In this document: piece after piece, positions 6,085 through 14,338 of the stretch | Layout: each line of letters begins with the position of its first letter | Numbering within the stretch: the stretch's first letter is position 1 | Made by a program: the position numbers and the translations under genes | Assembly (NCBI GenBank): GCA_946479435.1 | Contig: CAMLFX010000041.1 | Location: forward strand, 1-25,333 | DNA length: 25,333 nucleotides | From: an uncultured Sphingobacteriales bacterium | GTDB lineage: Bacteria > Bacteroidota > Bacteroidia > Chitinophagales > Chitinophagaceae | Direction: 5' to 3' | The notes under the pieces: generated by a model | What the model was told of the DNA's origin: nothing | Seen by the model: the letters and a program-made list of their open reading frames with translations, nothing else | Databases searched by the model: none

Positions 6085-6651
6085 ATGGCTACAACAGCAG
6101 ACATTAGAAATGGCATGATTATCAAATTAGATAACAGCCTTTATTCAGTAGTAGAATTCGGACAAAACAAAACAGCCCGCGCAGCAGCAAAAGTTTGGGC
6201 TAAACTAAAAGGGGTAGATAATACCCGCTCAATAGAGCACACATGGAACTCGGGCGATAATATATACCCTGTACGTGTGGAACGCCGCCCATATCAGTAC
6301 CTATATAAAGATGAAAGTGGGTTCAACTTCATGGACACTAACACTTTTGAACAGCTTAGCCTCCCTGAATCGAGCATTGAACGCCCAGAGCTATATAAAG
6401 ATGGACAGGAATGTTTCATTTTGGTAAATACGGAAACTGAATTGCCAATGAGTGTGGAACTACCTCCAAACGTGGTTTTACGTGTTACCTATTCTGAACC
6501 AGGCATGAAAGGCGATACGGCTACACGTACGCTTAAACCTGCAACAGTTGAAACAGGTGCTACGGTAATGGTACCTCTGTTTGTAGATACAGAAGAACTG
6601 ATACGCATTGACACTAAAACAGGTGCGTATATTGAGCGCGTTAAATCATAA
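6085..6651 (+). CDS. efp: Elongation factor P with altered tip loop
   Basis: This tRNA-shaped factor binds between the ribosomal P and E sites and relieves stalling at polyproline. It has 188 residues from the ATG at 6085 (MATTADIRNG), the normal length; an upstream TTG at 6061 overlaps the promoter and is unlikely. All three beta-barrel domains are present: KOW-like domain I (1-65), the central OB domain with MSVELPPNVVLRVTY, and the C-terminal OB domain with KPATVETGATVMVPLFV ending in TGAYIERVKS. The loop that normally reads Pro-Gly-Lys-Gly, whose Lys is post-translationally modified, here reads Thr30-Ala31-Arg32-Ala33 within FGQNKTARAAAKVWAKLK, with no length change. Arg at this position recalls the EarP-type Arg32 EF-Ps of Pseudomonas, but the flanking residues differ. 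accB follows 43 nt downstream. Confidence 0.93.
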   Translation: MATTADIRNGMIIKLDNSLYSVVEFGQNKTARAAAKVWAKLKGVDNTRSIEHTWNSGDNIYPVRVERRPYQYLYKDESGFNFMDTNTFEQLSLPESSIERPELYKDGQECFILVNTETELPMSVELPPNVVLRVTYSEPGMKGDTATRTLKPATVETGATVMVPLFVDTEELIRIDTKTGAYIERVKS

Positions 6652-6694
6652 ACGTATTTTACCCATTCATTCTTCATAATAAAAGAAATTCCTA

Positions 6695-7186
6695 ATGGAA
6701 TATAAACAAATACAAGAGCTGATCAAAGCTATTAACAAGTCGAACATCAGTGAATTGAGCATTGAAGATGGCGAATTCAAAATAACTATCAAGCAAGCTC
6801 AAAACATCAGCGAAACACAATTTGTAGCTGTACAAGCGCCAATGCATATGCAAATGCCTGCACAGCAGCAAATGCAAATGCCTTCCGCACAACAACCGGC
6901 TGCTATTTCAGCTGCACAACCTGCTGCAGAGGCTGCTAATGGCAACTACATTACTATAAAATCTCCGATGATCGGTACTTTCTACCGCAGTTCATCGCCT
7001 GATAAGCCAGCTTTTGTAAATGTTGGCGATGAGATAAAACAAGGACAAGTGCTTTGTATTATCGAGGCTATGAAGCTTTTCAACGAAATAGAAAGTGAAA
7101 TAAGCGGTAAAATAGTAAAGGTATTGATAGACGATGCATCGCCTGTTGAATACGACCAACCATTATTTTTAGTAGAACCTGCGTAA
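6695..7186 (+). CDS. accB: Biotin carboxyl carrier protein of acetyl-CoA carboxylase
   Basis: This 163-residue BCCP subunit carries CO2 on biotin in the first step of fatty-acid synthesis. It has a small N-terminal helical segment (MEYKQIQELIKAINKSNISE), then a flexible linker rich in Met, Gln, Pro and Ala (about 45-80). The biotinyl domain (about 85-163) begins YITIKSPMIGTFYRS and carries the biotinylation motif EAMKLFN with Lys127. The thumb-like PDKPAFVNVGDEI stretch marks it as AccB rather than another biotinyl protein. It sits between efp and accC, the common order in Bacteroidota. The biotin carboxylase that loads it is the next gene, 148 nt downstream across an inverted repeat. It is full length. 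Confidence 0.96.
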   Translation: MEYKQIQELIKAINKSNISELSIEDGEFKITIKQAQNISETQFVAVQAPMHMQMPAQQQMQMPSAQQPAAISAAQPAAEAANGNYITIKSPMIGTFYRSSSPDKPAFVNVGDEIKQGQVLCIIEAMKLFNEIESEISGKIVKVLIDDASPVEYDQPLFLVEPA

Positions 7187-7193
7187 AAAAATA

Positions 7194-7323
7194 AAAAGTC
7201 AAAATTAGAAATTCAAAAAGATGATAGCATAAAACGCTATTTCATTGAATTGTGATTTTGGCTTTTGCTTTTATATCATATATATAAAGTGAAAGCGTTT
7301 TTGACTTTTACATTTTAACTTTT
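7194..7323. repeat. AT-rich imperfect inverted repeat between accB and accC
   Basis: The arms 7194-7220 and 7297-7323 are 27 nt each and match at 21 of 27 positions as inverted copies, both containing AAAAGTC-type blocks. The 76-nt centre holds smaller complementary bits (AACGCT / AGCGTTT). The element ends 11 nt before the accC start and fills almost the whole intergenic gap. It resembles a small palindromic intergenic element; it has no coding capacity. Confidence 0.5.
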
Positions 7324-7334
7324 AAATTTTTAAA

Positions 7335-8672
7335 GTGTTTAAAAAAATATTAATTGCCAACCGCGGGGAGATAGCACTACGTATTATACGCACGTGCCGT
7401 GAAATGGGTATAAAAACAGTAGCTGTATATTCTACTGCCGATAAAGACAGCCTACATGTACGTTTTGCTGACGAAGCCGTTTGTATAGGTAAGCCTCAGG
7501 GCGCAGACTCTTACCTGAATATACCACATATAATGGCTGCTGCAGAGATAACCAATGCAGATGCCATACACCCCGGCTATGGCTTTTTGGCAGAGAATGC
7601 AGGTTTCTCTGAAATATGCGCACAGTATAATATTAAATTTATTGGCCCAACCCCTGAAATGATCAGGTCGATGGGTGATAAAATTACGGCTAAAGAAACC
7701 ATGATAAAAGCAGGCGTACCTGTTATACCGGGTTCTGAAGGCCTGTTGGGAAGCCTGGAAGAAGCGCGAAAAGTTGCGAAAGAAATGGGCTACCCGGTAA
7801 TACTGAAAGCTACTGCCGGTGGTGGGGGTAAAGGTATGCGCGTAGTATGGGAAGAAAGTGAACTGGAACGTGCTTACGATAATGCAAAAGCCGAAGCGGG
7901 TGCATCGTTTAAAAACGATGGTATTTATATGGAAAAGTTCGTAGAAGAGCCACGCCATATAGAAATACAAATAGCAGGCGACCAGTTTGGTACTGTATGC
8001 CATTTAAGTGAACGCGATTGCTCTATACAACGCCGCCACCAAAAGCTGGTAGAAGAGTCACCATCTCCTTTCATGACACCGGAATTGCGCCAGCGCATGG
8101 GTGAAGCAGCTATCAAAGCAGCTTCAGCCATCAATTATGAAAGCGTAGGTACTATTGAATTCCTGGTTGATAAGCACCGTAATTTCTACTTTATGGAAAT
8201 GAACACCCGTATACAAGTAGAACATGGTGTTACCGAAGAGGTCATCAACTATGATCTTATTAAAGAGCAAATAAAGATAGCAGCAGGTGTACCTATAAGC
8301 GGCCGCAACTACGAACCGGTAATGCACGCAATAGAATGCCGTATCAATGCCGAAGACCCGTATAACGACTTCCGCCCCAGCCCCGGCAAAATAACTGTGT
8401 TACACACACCTGGTGGCCATGGCGTTCGTATCGATTCTCACATATATGCAGGTTACACTATACCTCCATATTATGATTCAATGATCGCTAAAGTGATAGC
8501 AATAGCGCAAACACGTGAAGAGGCTATACAAACCATGGAGCGTGCTTTAAGTGAATATGTGATAGAAGGTGTTAAGACAACTATACCTTTCCACATGCAA
8601 CTGATGAAAAATGAAGATTTCAGGAAAGGCAACTTCACTACCAAGTTCATTGAAACATTTAACCTGGTTTAA
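7335..8672 (+). CDS. accC: Biotin carboxylase subunit of acetyl-CoA carboxylase
   Basis: This ATP-grasp enzyme of 445 residues carboxylates the biotin on AccB with ATP and bicarbonate. It starts at GTG (7335), giving the canonical [17 protein letters not shown]; no in-frame ATG fits the family N-terminus, so the GTG start is well supported. Landmarks: Lys116 (SMGDK), Lys158 followed by the Gly-rich ATP loop [13 protein letters not shown], His208, Lys237, Glu275, and [10 protein letters not shown] (Glu288, Asn290, Arg292, Glu296) with Arg336 in CRINAEDP. All catalytic residues seen in the E. coli enzyme are in place. It is cytoplasmic and partners with AccB. A terminator at 8693-8727 ends the unit. 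The carboxyltransferase genes (accA/accD) are not in the window. Confidence 0.97.
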   Translation: MFKKILIANRGEIALRIIRTCREMGIKTVAVYSTADKDSLHVRFADEAVCIGKPQGADSYLNIPHIMAAAEITNADAIHPGYGFLAENAGFSEICAQYNIKFIGPTPEMIRSMGDKITAKETMIKAGVPVIPGSEGLLGSLEEARKVAKEMGYPVILKATAGGGGKGMRVVWEESELERAYDNAKAEAGASFKNDGIYMEKFVEEPRHIEIQIAGDQFGTVCHLSERDCSIQRRHQKLVEESPSPFMTPELRQRMGEAAIKAASAINYESVGTIEFLVDKHRNFYFMEMNTRIQVEHGVTEEVINYDLIKEQIKIAAGVPISGRNYEPVMHAIECRINAEDPYNDFRPSPGKITVLHTPGGHGVRIDSHIYAGYTIPPYYDSMIAKVIAIAQTREEAIQTMERALSEYVIEGVKTTIPFHMQLMKNEDFRKGNFTTKFIETFNLV

Positions 8673-8692
8673 TAAAACTTTAAAGAATACCC

Positions 8693-8727
8693 GAAGCGTT
8701 GGAATAAATTCCAGCGCTTCTTTATTT
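8693..8727 (+). terminator. Terminator of the accB-accC unit
   Basis: A 12-bp stem (GAAGCGTTGGAA / TTCCAGCGCTTC, one G-U pair) with loop TAAA is followed by TTTATTT, 20 nt after the accC stop. Confidence 0.8.
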
Positions 8728-8738
8728 ACATTCGCAGT

Positions 8739-9788
8739 ATGGAAAAAACATTGCTGATAACAGGCGGTGCAGGGTTTATAGGATCGCATGTGGTGAGGTT
8801 ATTTGTACAGAAATACCCGCAATACAAAATTGTGAACCTGGATGCACTGACTTATGCTGGCAACCTGGAAAACCTGAAGGATGTTGAAAATGAGGCCAAC
8901 TATGCTTTTGTAAAAGCAGACATTCGTGACGCTGCAGAGATAGAGCGCCTATTTCTACAATATCAACCTGAAGGTGTTATACACCTGGCAGCAGAAAGCC
9001 ATGTTGACCGTTCTATTGCCGATCCTAATGCTTTTATTGAGACCAATGTAATGGGTACAGCTAATTTGCTGAATGCTGCAAAGAAGCTATGGGCTGCCAA
9101 TTACGAAGGCAAACGTTTTTATCATGTGTCAACAGATGAGGTATATGGCTCTTTAGGTGAAACAGGGTTTTTCCTGGAAACAACCCCTTACGATCCGCAA
9201 TCCCCTTACTCTGCTTCAAAGGCCGCCAGCGACCATATAGTACGTGCTTACGGTAATACCTACCACCTGCCGTTTGTTATTACTAACTGTAGCAACAACT
9301 ACGGCCCTAACCATTTCCCTGAAAAGCTAATACCGCTATTCATCAATAATATTCGCAATAATAAACCTTTGCCTGTGTATGGCGATGGTAAATATACCCG
9401 CGACTGGCTATATGTTATAGACCATGCGCGTGCGATAGATACGGTTTTTCATAACGGCAAAAATGGTGAGACCTATAACATCGGCGGCTTTAACGAATGG
9501 CAGAATATTGAGTTGGTAAAGCTGCTATGTAAAGATATGGACAAGCAACTAGGCCGCGAAGCGGGGACTTCAGAAAAGCTCATTACCTACATTAAAGACC
9601 GTCCGGGACACGACCGCCGATATGCTATTGATGCAACCAAGATCAATAAGGAACTGGGCTGGTCTCCATCGGTAACGTTTGAAGAAGGGCTAGCCAAAAC
9701 AATTGAATGGTATATGAACAACCAGGAATGGTTAGACCATGTTACATCGGGCGATTATCAAAAATATTACGAGCAGCAATACAACTAA
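8739..9788 (+). CDS. rfbB: dTDP-glucose 4,6-dehydratase
   Basis: This NAD-dependent extended SDR of 349 residues converts dTDP-glucose to dTDP-4-keto-6-deoxyglucose. It begins MEKTLLITGGAGFIGSH with the Rossmann motif GGAGFIG (9-15). The active-site triad Thr132-Asp133-Glu134 in STDEVYG and the catalytic Tyr157-Lys161 pair (YSASK) are present, with NNYGPNHFPEKLIP and the nucleotide-binding VYGDGKYTRDWLYV. Length is normal. The start lies only 11 nt after the accC terminator T tract, so the promoter must overlap it; a one-mismatch -7 box (TACATTCG) sits at 8727. rfbA follows 22 nt downstream. The rhamnose genes rfbC and rfbD are absent nearby, so the final sugar cannot be told. Confidence 0.95.
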   Translation: MEKTLLITGGAGFIGSHVVRLFVQKYPQYKIVNLDALTYAGNLENLKDVENEANYAFVKADIRDAAEIERLFLQYQPEGVIHLAAESHVDRSIADPNAFIETNVMGTANLLNAAKKLWAANYEGKRFYHVSTDEVYGSLGETGFFLETTPYDPQSPYSASKAASDHIVRAYGNTYHLPFVITNCSNNYGPNHFPEKLIPLFINNIRNNKPLPVYGDGKYTRDWLYVIDHARAIDTVFHNGKNGETYNIGGFNEWQNIELVKLLCKDMDKQLGREAGTSEKLITYIKDRPGHDRRYAIDATKINKELGWSPSVTFEEGLAKTIEWYMNNQEWLDHVTSGDYQKYYEQQYN

Positions 9789-9810
9789 TTGCTACTACAA
9801 ATAAGTATAA

Positions 9811-10677
9811 ATGAAAGGTATTGTTTTAGCCGGGGGCTCCGGTACACGTTTGTATCCACTTACCATAGCGGTCAGTAAACAACTGATGCCGGTATATGAT
9901 AAACCGATGATCTATTACCCACTTACTACACTTATGTTGGCGGGTATCAACGAGATACTTATCATTACTACACCAGAAGACCAGGCGGGCTTTAAAAAAC
10001 TGCTGGGCGATGGTAGCCAGATAGGTTGCAGGTTTGAATTTGTAGTACAACCAAAACCCGAAGGACTTGCACAAGCATTTATATTAGGCGCCGATTTTAT
10101 TGGTAAAGATTCTGTAGCCCTGGTTTTGGGCGATAATATATTCTATGGTTCGGGTATGGGTACTTTGTTGCAGAAGAAACTAAACCCTGATGGCGCCACT
10201 GTATTTGCTTACCAGGTAGGTGATCCTGAACGCTATGGTGTGGTAGAGTTTGATAAAGACTATAAAGTACTTAGTATAGAAGAAAAGCCCAAACAGCCTA
10301 AATCGAACTACGCTGTACCGGGGTTATACTTTTACGATAATGAAGTGGTTTCTATTGCACAGAACATGAAACCATCGCCACGTGGTGAATTGGAAATAAC
10401 TGATGTAAACAAAATATACCTGGAGAAAGGCAAACTGGAAGTGGGTGTATTGGACCGCGGTACTGCATGGCTGGATACTGGTACTTTTGACTCTTTGCAA
10501 GAAGCCGGTCAGTTTATTGAAGTAATAGAAAAACGCCAGGGCCTTAAGATAGGCTGTATAGAGGAAGTTGCTTACCGTAAAGGCTTTATAGATAAAGCTC
10601 AACTAAAAGCATTGGCTGAAAAATATATGAAGAGCGGGTACGGTGTGTATTTGAATATGATTGCTCAAGAAAAATAA
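9811..10677 (+). CDS. rfbA: Glucose-1-phosphate thymidylyltransferase
   Basis: The enzyme makes dTDP-glucose from glucose-1-phosphate and dTTP, supplying the substrate of the upstream RfbB. It has 288 residues, typical of RmlA. Motifs: [16 protein letters not shown] (nucleotide-binding loop, 8-16), [27 protein letters not shown] with the metal-binding Asp, [27 protein letters not shown], and the C-terminal [14 protein letters not shown]. No residue is missing. It is cytoplasmic and co-transcribed with rfbB (22-nt gap). A third gene starts at or within 5 nt of its stop, which suggests translational coupling. Confidence 0.96.
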   Translation: MKGIVLAGGSGTRLYPLTIAVSKQLMPVYDKPMIYYPLTTLMLAGINEILIITTPEDQAGFKKLLGDGSQIGCRFEFVVQPKPEGLAQAFILGADFIGKDSVALVLGDNIFYGSGMGTLLQKKLNPDGATVFAYQVGDPERYGVVEFDKDYKVLSIEEKPKQPKSNYAVPGLYFYDNEVVSIAQNMKPSPRGELEITDVNKIYLEKGKLEVGVLDRGTAWLDTGTFDSLQEAGQFIEVIEKRQGLKIGCIEEVAYRKGFIDKAQLKALAEKYMKSGYGVYLNMIAQEK

Positions 10678-10681
10678 GGCA

Positions 10682-11323
10682 TTGAAGATAATTGCACATA
10701 GAGGCTATTGGCTAAACCCGGAAGAAAAGAATACTGAAGCTGCTTTTGTAAGAAGTATAGAAAACGGCTTTGGTATAGAAACTGATATACGCGACTATAA
10801 TGGTGAGCTGGTAGTATATCACGATGTACCAGGCATTGCGCAGCACCCTATGATGTTCAAACGCTTTTTGCAGCAATACGATCAGCAAACCGATCAAGAC
10901 GCTGTATTGGCCATCAATATAAAATCGGACGGGCTACAAGATATGCTGGCAGATGCACTAAGTAAATATCCCGCACTTAACTATTTCACCTTCGATATGT
11001 CGATACCTATGCTTTACTTTGGGTACAGGCCTAGTGGATTGACTTTCTTTTCCAGCATTAATGAATTTTTGAAAGAGCCAGTTTGCTATGCAGAATGTGC
11101 AGGTATATGGCTGGATGGTTATACTAATATATGGTACGATTCAGCCCTTATGAATAAGTTCATTAAAGAAGATAAGAAAGTATGCATCGCATCACCCGAG
11201 TTGCATGGTCGGGATCACTTACCATTATGGAACCGACTGATGTCGAGCAGTCTTTACCGTAACGACAATGTTTACTTGTGCACAGACATGCCCGATAAAG
11301 CCAAAGCATTCTTCAGCCGATAG
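10682..11323 (+). CDS. Glycerophosphodiester phosphodiesterase-like protein (TTG start)
   Basis: The predicted hydrolase of the GDPD/PI-PLC-like TIM-barrel family has 213 residues from TTG at 10682. Key signature: KIIAHRGYW (His6-Arg7), NTEAAF, GIETDIRD (Glu33 and Asp35) and VVYHD (His47-Asp48), matching the HRG, E-x-D and H elements of the metal/catalytic site. The C-terminal half is less conserved than in typical GlpQ/UgpQ, so the substrate is uncertain. There is no ATG before the HRG motif. The usable starts are TTG 10682 (5 nt after the rfbA stop) or TTG 10661 (overlapping rfbA, adding seven residues). It has no signal peptide, so it is probably cytoplasmic. Its place in the rfbBA unit hints at phospho-sugar or phosphodiester metabolism, unproven. 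Confidence 0.8.
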   Translation: MKIIAHRGYWLNPEEKNTEAAFVRSIENGFGIETDIRDYNGELVVYHDVPGIAQHPMMFKRFLQQYDQQTDQDAVLAINIKSDGLQDMLADALSKYPALNYFTFDMSIPMLYFGYRPSGLTFFSSINEFLKEPVCYAECAGIWLDGYTNIWYDSALMNKFIKEDKKVCIASPELHGRDHLPLWNRLMSSSLYRNDNVYLCTDMPDKAKAFFSR

Positions 11324-11326
11324 TTT

Positions 11327-11917
11327 ATGAGTATATACATTATTCCTGCGCTTACAATACTCGCAGCCTGGCTGGCAGTTTCTATCCCGGTTTATTTCAT
11401 CTTCAATCCTAAAAAGCCAATCAATATTTTTGACATCAGGGTACAAGGTTTGCTATACTCACATTGGCATATTTTAGGCACCGAGATCAGCAAATTCATA
11501 TCAGCCCAATTGAAAATAGATGACCTGTCATCTAAACTATTAAACCCGTCGGTATTGGCAGAATTACAGCCGACAATCGAAACACATATCGACCAGTTTT
11601 TAAGAGTGAAACTGCTGGAGAAAATGCCTTTCCTGTCAACTTTTCTGGGAGAAAGTACATTGGCGAAACTGAAGATTGGCATGATGGAGGAGATAGAATT
11701 ACTGCTGCCAGAAGTGATGGAACAGTATATCAGCAAATCAGCTTCATCTTTAGATACTGAAAGCTTAATAGCAAATAAGATCAGTAAGATAAGCATCGGA
11801 CAAGCAGAATATACCATTCATAAAGCTATGCGTAGCAAGATACTTGGTACAAAGTGGCTGGCAGTATTTATTGGCCTTATAGTGGGGCTTATACAAATTG
11901 CAATAATCTCATTATAA
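11327..11917 (+). CDS. DUF445-like membrane protein
   Basis: The protein has 196 residues and starts 3 nt after the GDPD-like gene stop (TAGTTTATG), so translation is probably coupled. It has an N-terminal membrane helix (about 4-26), then FNPKKPINIFDIRVQGLL, which resembles the 'pre-membrane' motif of DUF445 proteins (membrane, then F-x-P-x-x-P-I and a Gly-containing loop). A long Leu/Ile/Glu-rich helical middle (about 55-165) and a C-terminal membrane helix (LAVFIGLIVGLIQIAIISL) follow. DUF445 proteins are inner-membrane proteins of unsettled function. The assignment rests on topology and the motif and is moderately secure. Confidence 0.65.
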   Translation: MSIYIIPALTILAAWLAVSIPVYFIFNPKKPINIFDIRVQGLLYSHWHILGTEISKFISAQLKIDDLSSKLLNPSVLAELQPTIETHIDQFLRVKLLEKMPFLSTFLGESTLAKLKIGMMEEIELLLPEVMEQYISKSASSLDTESLIANKISKISIGQAEYTIHKAMRSKILGTKWLAVFIGLIVGLIQIAIISL

Positions 11918-11946
11918 ATTTATAATTGCGGACAATACTTAATGTG

Positions 11947-11976
11947 TTGTAAACGACAGGTAATGTTGTAATTTTG
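11947..11976 (+). promoter_or_regulatory. Complete Bacteroidota promoter of the hmgA operon
   Basis: TTG at 11947-11949 (-33 element), a 19-nt spacer and TAATTTTG at 11969-11976 (-7 element) match the Bacteroidota consensus TTG-N19-23-TAnnTTTG exactly. The ATG is 17 nt further, implying a short leader of about 10 nt. Confidence 0.75.
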
Positions 11977-11993
11977 AAACAAATAGAGCCGAA

Positions 11994-13151
11994 ATGCCAC
12001 ATTATCACTCTTTAGGAAAAATACCACACAAACGCCATACACAATTCCGAAAACCAGACGGAAATTTATATTCAGAACAACTATTCAGTACTGAAGGGTT
12101 TTCATCGAACTCCTCACTTCTGTATCATGTTTATCCTCCAACACAAATTATACGTACAGAAGAACCTGTAGATGTTAGTCCAAAACGTTCTACAGATAAT
12201 ATCTTAAAACACAGAAGTTACCAGGGTTTTAAAGTAACTCCCACCGCCGATTACCTGGATAGCCGTAAAGTGGTTCTGTTTAATAACGATGTACAGATAA
12301 CGCTTGCTGCACCACAAAGCAGTACTACCGAATACTTCTATAAAAATGCAGATGCTGATGAAGTGTTATTTGTACATGAAGGTACAGGCACACTAAAAAC
12401 ACAGTATGGCCAAATACCTTTTGGCTACGGCGATTACCTGGTGATACCACGTGGTAGTATATACCAGATACATTTCGATACAGCAGATAACAGGCTTTTC
12501 ATAGTTGATTCATTTAGCCCGATAACTTTCCCTAAAAGGTATTTAAGCAAGTATGGCCAGCTACTGGAACATGCACCTTATTGCGAGCGTGATCTACGCA
12601 AACCGCAAGACCTGGAAACCTTCGACCAGAAAGGTGAATTCCTGATAAAAGTGAAGAAAAGAGGCTTGATGTACAACATCTGGTATGCAAATCATCCTTT
12701 CGATGTAGTAGGCTGGGATGGTTGTGAATACCCTTATGCCTTCAGCATACACGATTTTGAACCCATAACAGGACGCGTACACCAGCCACCACCGGTACAC
12801 CAAACATTTGATGCACATAATTTTGTTATATGCTCTTTTGTGCCCAGGTTGTATGACTACCATCCCGAAGCTATACCAGCACCGTATAACCATAGCAATA
12901 TAGATAGTGATGAAGTTTTGTACTATGTTGATGGCGATTTTATGAGCCGCAAACACGTGACCCGTGGCATGATAACTTTACACCCAGGTGGTATACCACA
13001 CGGGCCGCACCCAGGTGCTGTTGAAAAGAGCATAGGTGCGAAAGAAACGAAGGAGCTGGCGGTAATGGTTGATACCTTTCACCCGCTGATGATGACCCAA
13101 GACGCACAAGGTATAGAAGATGAGAACTATATAATGAGCTGGGCAGAATAA
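11994..13151 (+). CDS. hmgA: Homogentisate 1,2-dioxygenase
   Basis: This Fe(II) cupin enzyme opens the ring of homogentisate to maleylacetoacetate in tyrosine and phenylalanine catabolism. It has 385 residues, shorter than the about 430-445 of the human and proteobacterial enzymes, as usual for the compact bacterial group. Evidence: MPHYHSLGKIPHKRHTQFRK and LYSEQLFSTEGFSSNSSLLYH at the N-terminus, GWDGCEYPYAFSIHDFEP, and the metal region PAPYNHSNIDSDEVLYYVDG with ligands likely His300 and Glu307, plus IPHGPHPG with His336. The presumed His-to-Glu spacing is seven, one more than His335/Glu341 in the human enzyme. hppD follows 36 nt downstream and makes its substrate, so the two form one pathway operon. 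Confidence 0.93.
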   Translation: MPHYHSLGKIPHKRHTQFRKPDGNLYSEQLFSTEGFSSNSSLLYHVYPPTQIIRTEEPVDVSPKRSTDNILKHRSYQGFKVTPTADYLDSRKVVLFNNDVQITLAAPQSSTTEYFYKNADADEVLFVHEGTGTLKTQYGQIPFGYGDYLVIPRGSIYQIHFDTADNRLFIVDSFSPITFPKRYLSKYGQLLEHAPYCERDLRKPQDLETFDQKGEFLIKVKKRGLMYNIWYANHPFDVVGWDGCEYPYAFSIHDFEPITGRVHQPPPVHQTFDAHNFVICSFVPRLYDYHPEAIPAPYNHSNIDSDEVLYYVDGDFMSRKHVTRGMITLHPGGIPHGPHPGAVEKSIGAKETKELAVMVDTFHPLMMTQDAQGIEDENYIMSWAE

Positions 13152-13187
13152 ATAATTGTATTAAACACCATTCATAAAACAGTAGAA

Positions 13188-14315
13188 ATGGAACAACTTA
13201 CAGTAAGTGAAAAAATGAAGCAAGCGAAAGACTTTCTTCCTATTAATGGCACTGACCATATAGAAATGTATGTAGGTAATGCTAAACAAGCAGCACACTT
13301 CTATAAAACAGCATTTGGCTTCCAGTCGTTGGCATACGCCGGTCCGGAAACGGGTGTACGCGATAGCGCTTCCTATGTGTTGCAGCAAGGTAAAATACGC
13401 CTTGTGCTCACTACCCCACTTAAATCCAGCAATCCAATATCAGAACATATATACAAACATGGTGATGGTGTAAAGATACTGGCCCTGTGGGTGGACGATG
13501 CTTATAAAGCTTTTGAAGAAACAACACAACGTGGTGCTAAAGTATATATGGAGCCTAAGACTCTTACCGACGAACATGGTGAGGTACGCATGTCAGGCAT
13601 CTATACTTATGGTGAAACAATTCACTTGTTTGTAGAACGTAAAAACTACAATGGCGTGTTTTTGCCAGGCTATAAAGAGTGGAAAAGCGATTATAACCCG
13701 GCTGATGCAGGCCTGCTGTATGTAGACCATTGCGTAGGCAATGTAGGCTGGAACCGCATGAATGATACCGTAAAATGGTATGAAGATGTAATGGGATTCA
13801 GCAATATTCTTACTTTCGACGATAAGCAGATCAATACCGAATACTCAGCATTGATGAGTAAAGTAATGAGTAACGGCAACGGATATGTTAAGTTCCCTAT
13901 CAACGAACCGGCTGAAGGCAAAAAGAAATCGCAGATAGAAGAATATCTTGATTTTTATGAGGGCGAAGGGGTTCAGCACATTGCTGTTGCAACTAACGAT
14001 ATTATCGCTACAGTACGGAACTTGAAAGCACGCGGAGTTGAATTTTTAGATAGCCCAGATTCTTATTACGAAGAGTTATTTAACCGTGTAGGTAAAATAG
14101 ATGAAGACCTAGCTCCGCTACATGAGTTGAAAATATTGGTGGATCGCGATGAGGAAGGTTACCTGTTACAAATATTTACTAAACCTGTTGAAGACCGCCC
14201 AACCCTTTTCTTTGAAATAATTCAACGTAAAGGTGCTAAGAGCTTTGGTGCTGGCAACTTCAAAGCATTGTTTGAATCAATAGAACGCGAACAAGAAAAA
14301 CGTGGTAACCTGTAA
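13188..14315 (+). CDS. hppD: 4-hydroxyphenylpyruvate dioxygenase
   Basis: This 375-residue Fe(II) enzyme of the VOC (glyoxalase) superfamily turns 4-hydroxyphenylpyruvate into homogentisate, the substrate of the upstream HmgA. Two VOC modules are visible: residues about 20-150 (GTDHIEMYVGNAKQAAHFYK) and about 175-345. The iron ligands of the second module are present: His181 (YVDHCVGNV), His264 (GVQHIAVATND) and Glu343 (FFEIIQRKG). Length and C-terminal FGAGNFKALFESIEREQ are typical of bacterial HPPD. It is cytoplasmic. Transcription probably comes from the promoter at 11947-11976 and ends at 14339-14367. The next pathway enzyme, fumarylacetoacetase, is not nearby. Confidence 0.95.
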   Translation: MEQLTVSEKMKQAKDFLPINGTDHIEMYVGNAKQAAHFYKTAFGFQSLAYAGPETGVRDSASYVLQQGKIRLVLTTPLKSSNPISEHIYKHGDGVKILALWVDDAYKAFEETTQRGAKVYMEPKTLTDEHGEVRMSGIYTYGETIHLFVERKNYNGVFLPGYKEWKSDYNPADAGLLYVDHCVGNVGWNRMNDTVKWYEDVMGFSNILTFDDKQINTEYSALMSKVMSNGNGYVKFPINEPAEGKKKSQIEEYLDFYEGEGVQHIAVATNDIIATVRNLKARGVEFLDSPDSYYEELFNRVGKIDEDLAPLHELKILVDRDEEGYLLQIFTKPVEDRPTLFFEIIQRKGAKSFGAGNFKALFESIEREQEKRGNL

Positions 14316-14338
14316 ACACAGTTTACAATAAAATATCT

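Noticed and set aside
7452..8003. 183-codon open frame on the minus strand
   Set aside because: It lies wholly antisense to the conserved ATP-grasp region of accC, is rich in Phe, Tyr, His and Cys as expected for a complement frame, and shows no motif.
11392..11817. 141-codon minus-strand frame
   Set aside because: It is fully antisense to the DUF445-like gene, which has coherent membrane helices and tight coupling to its upstream neighbour.
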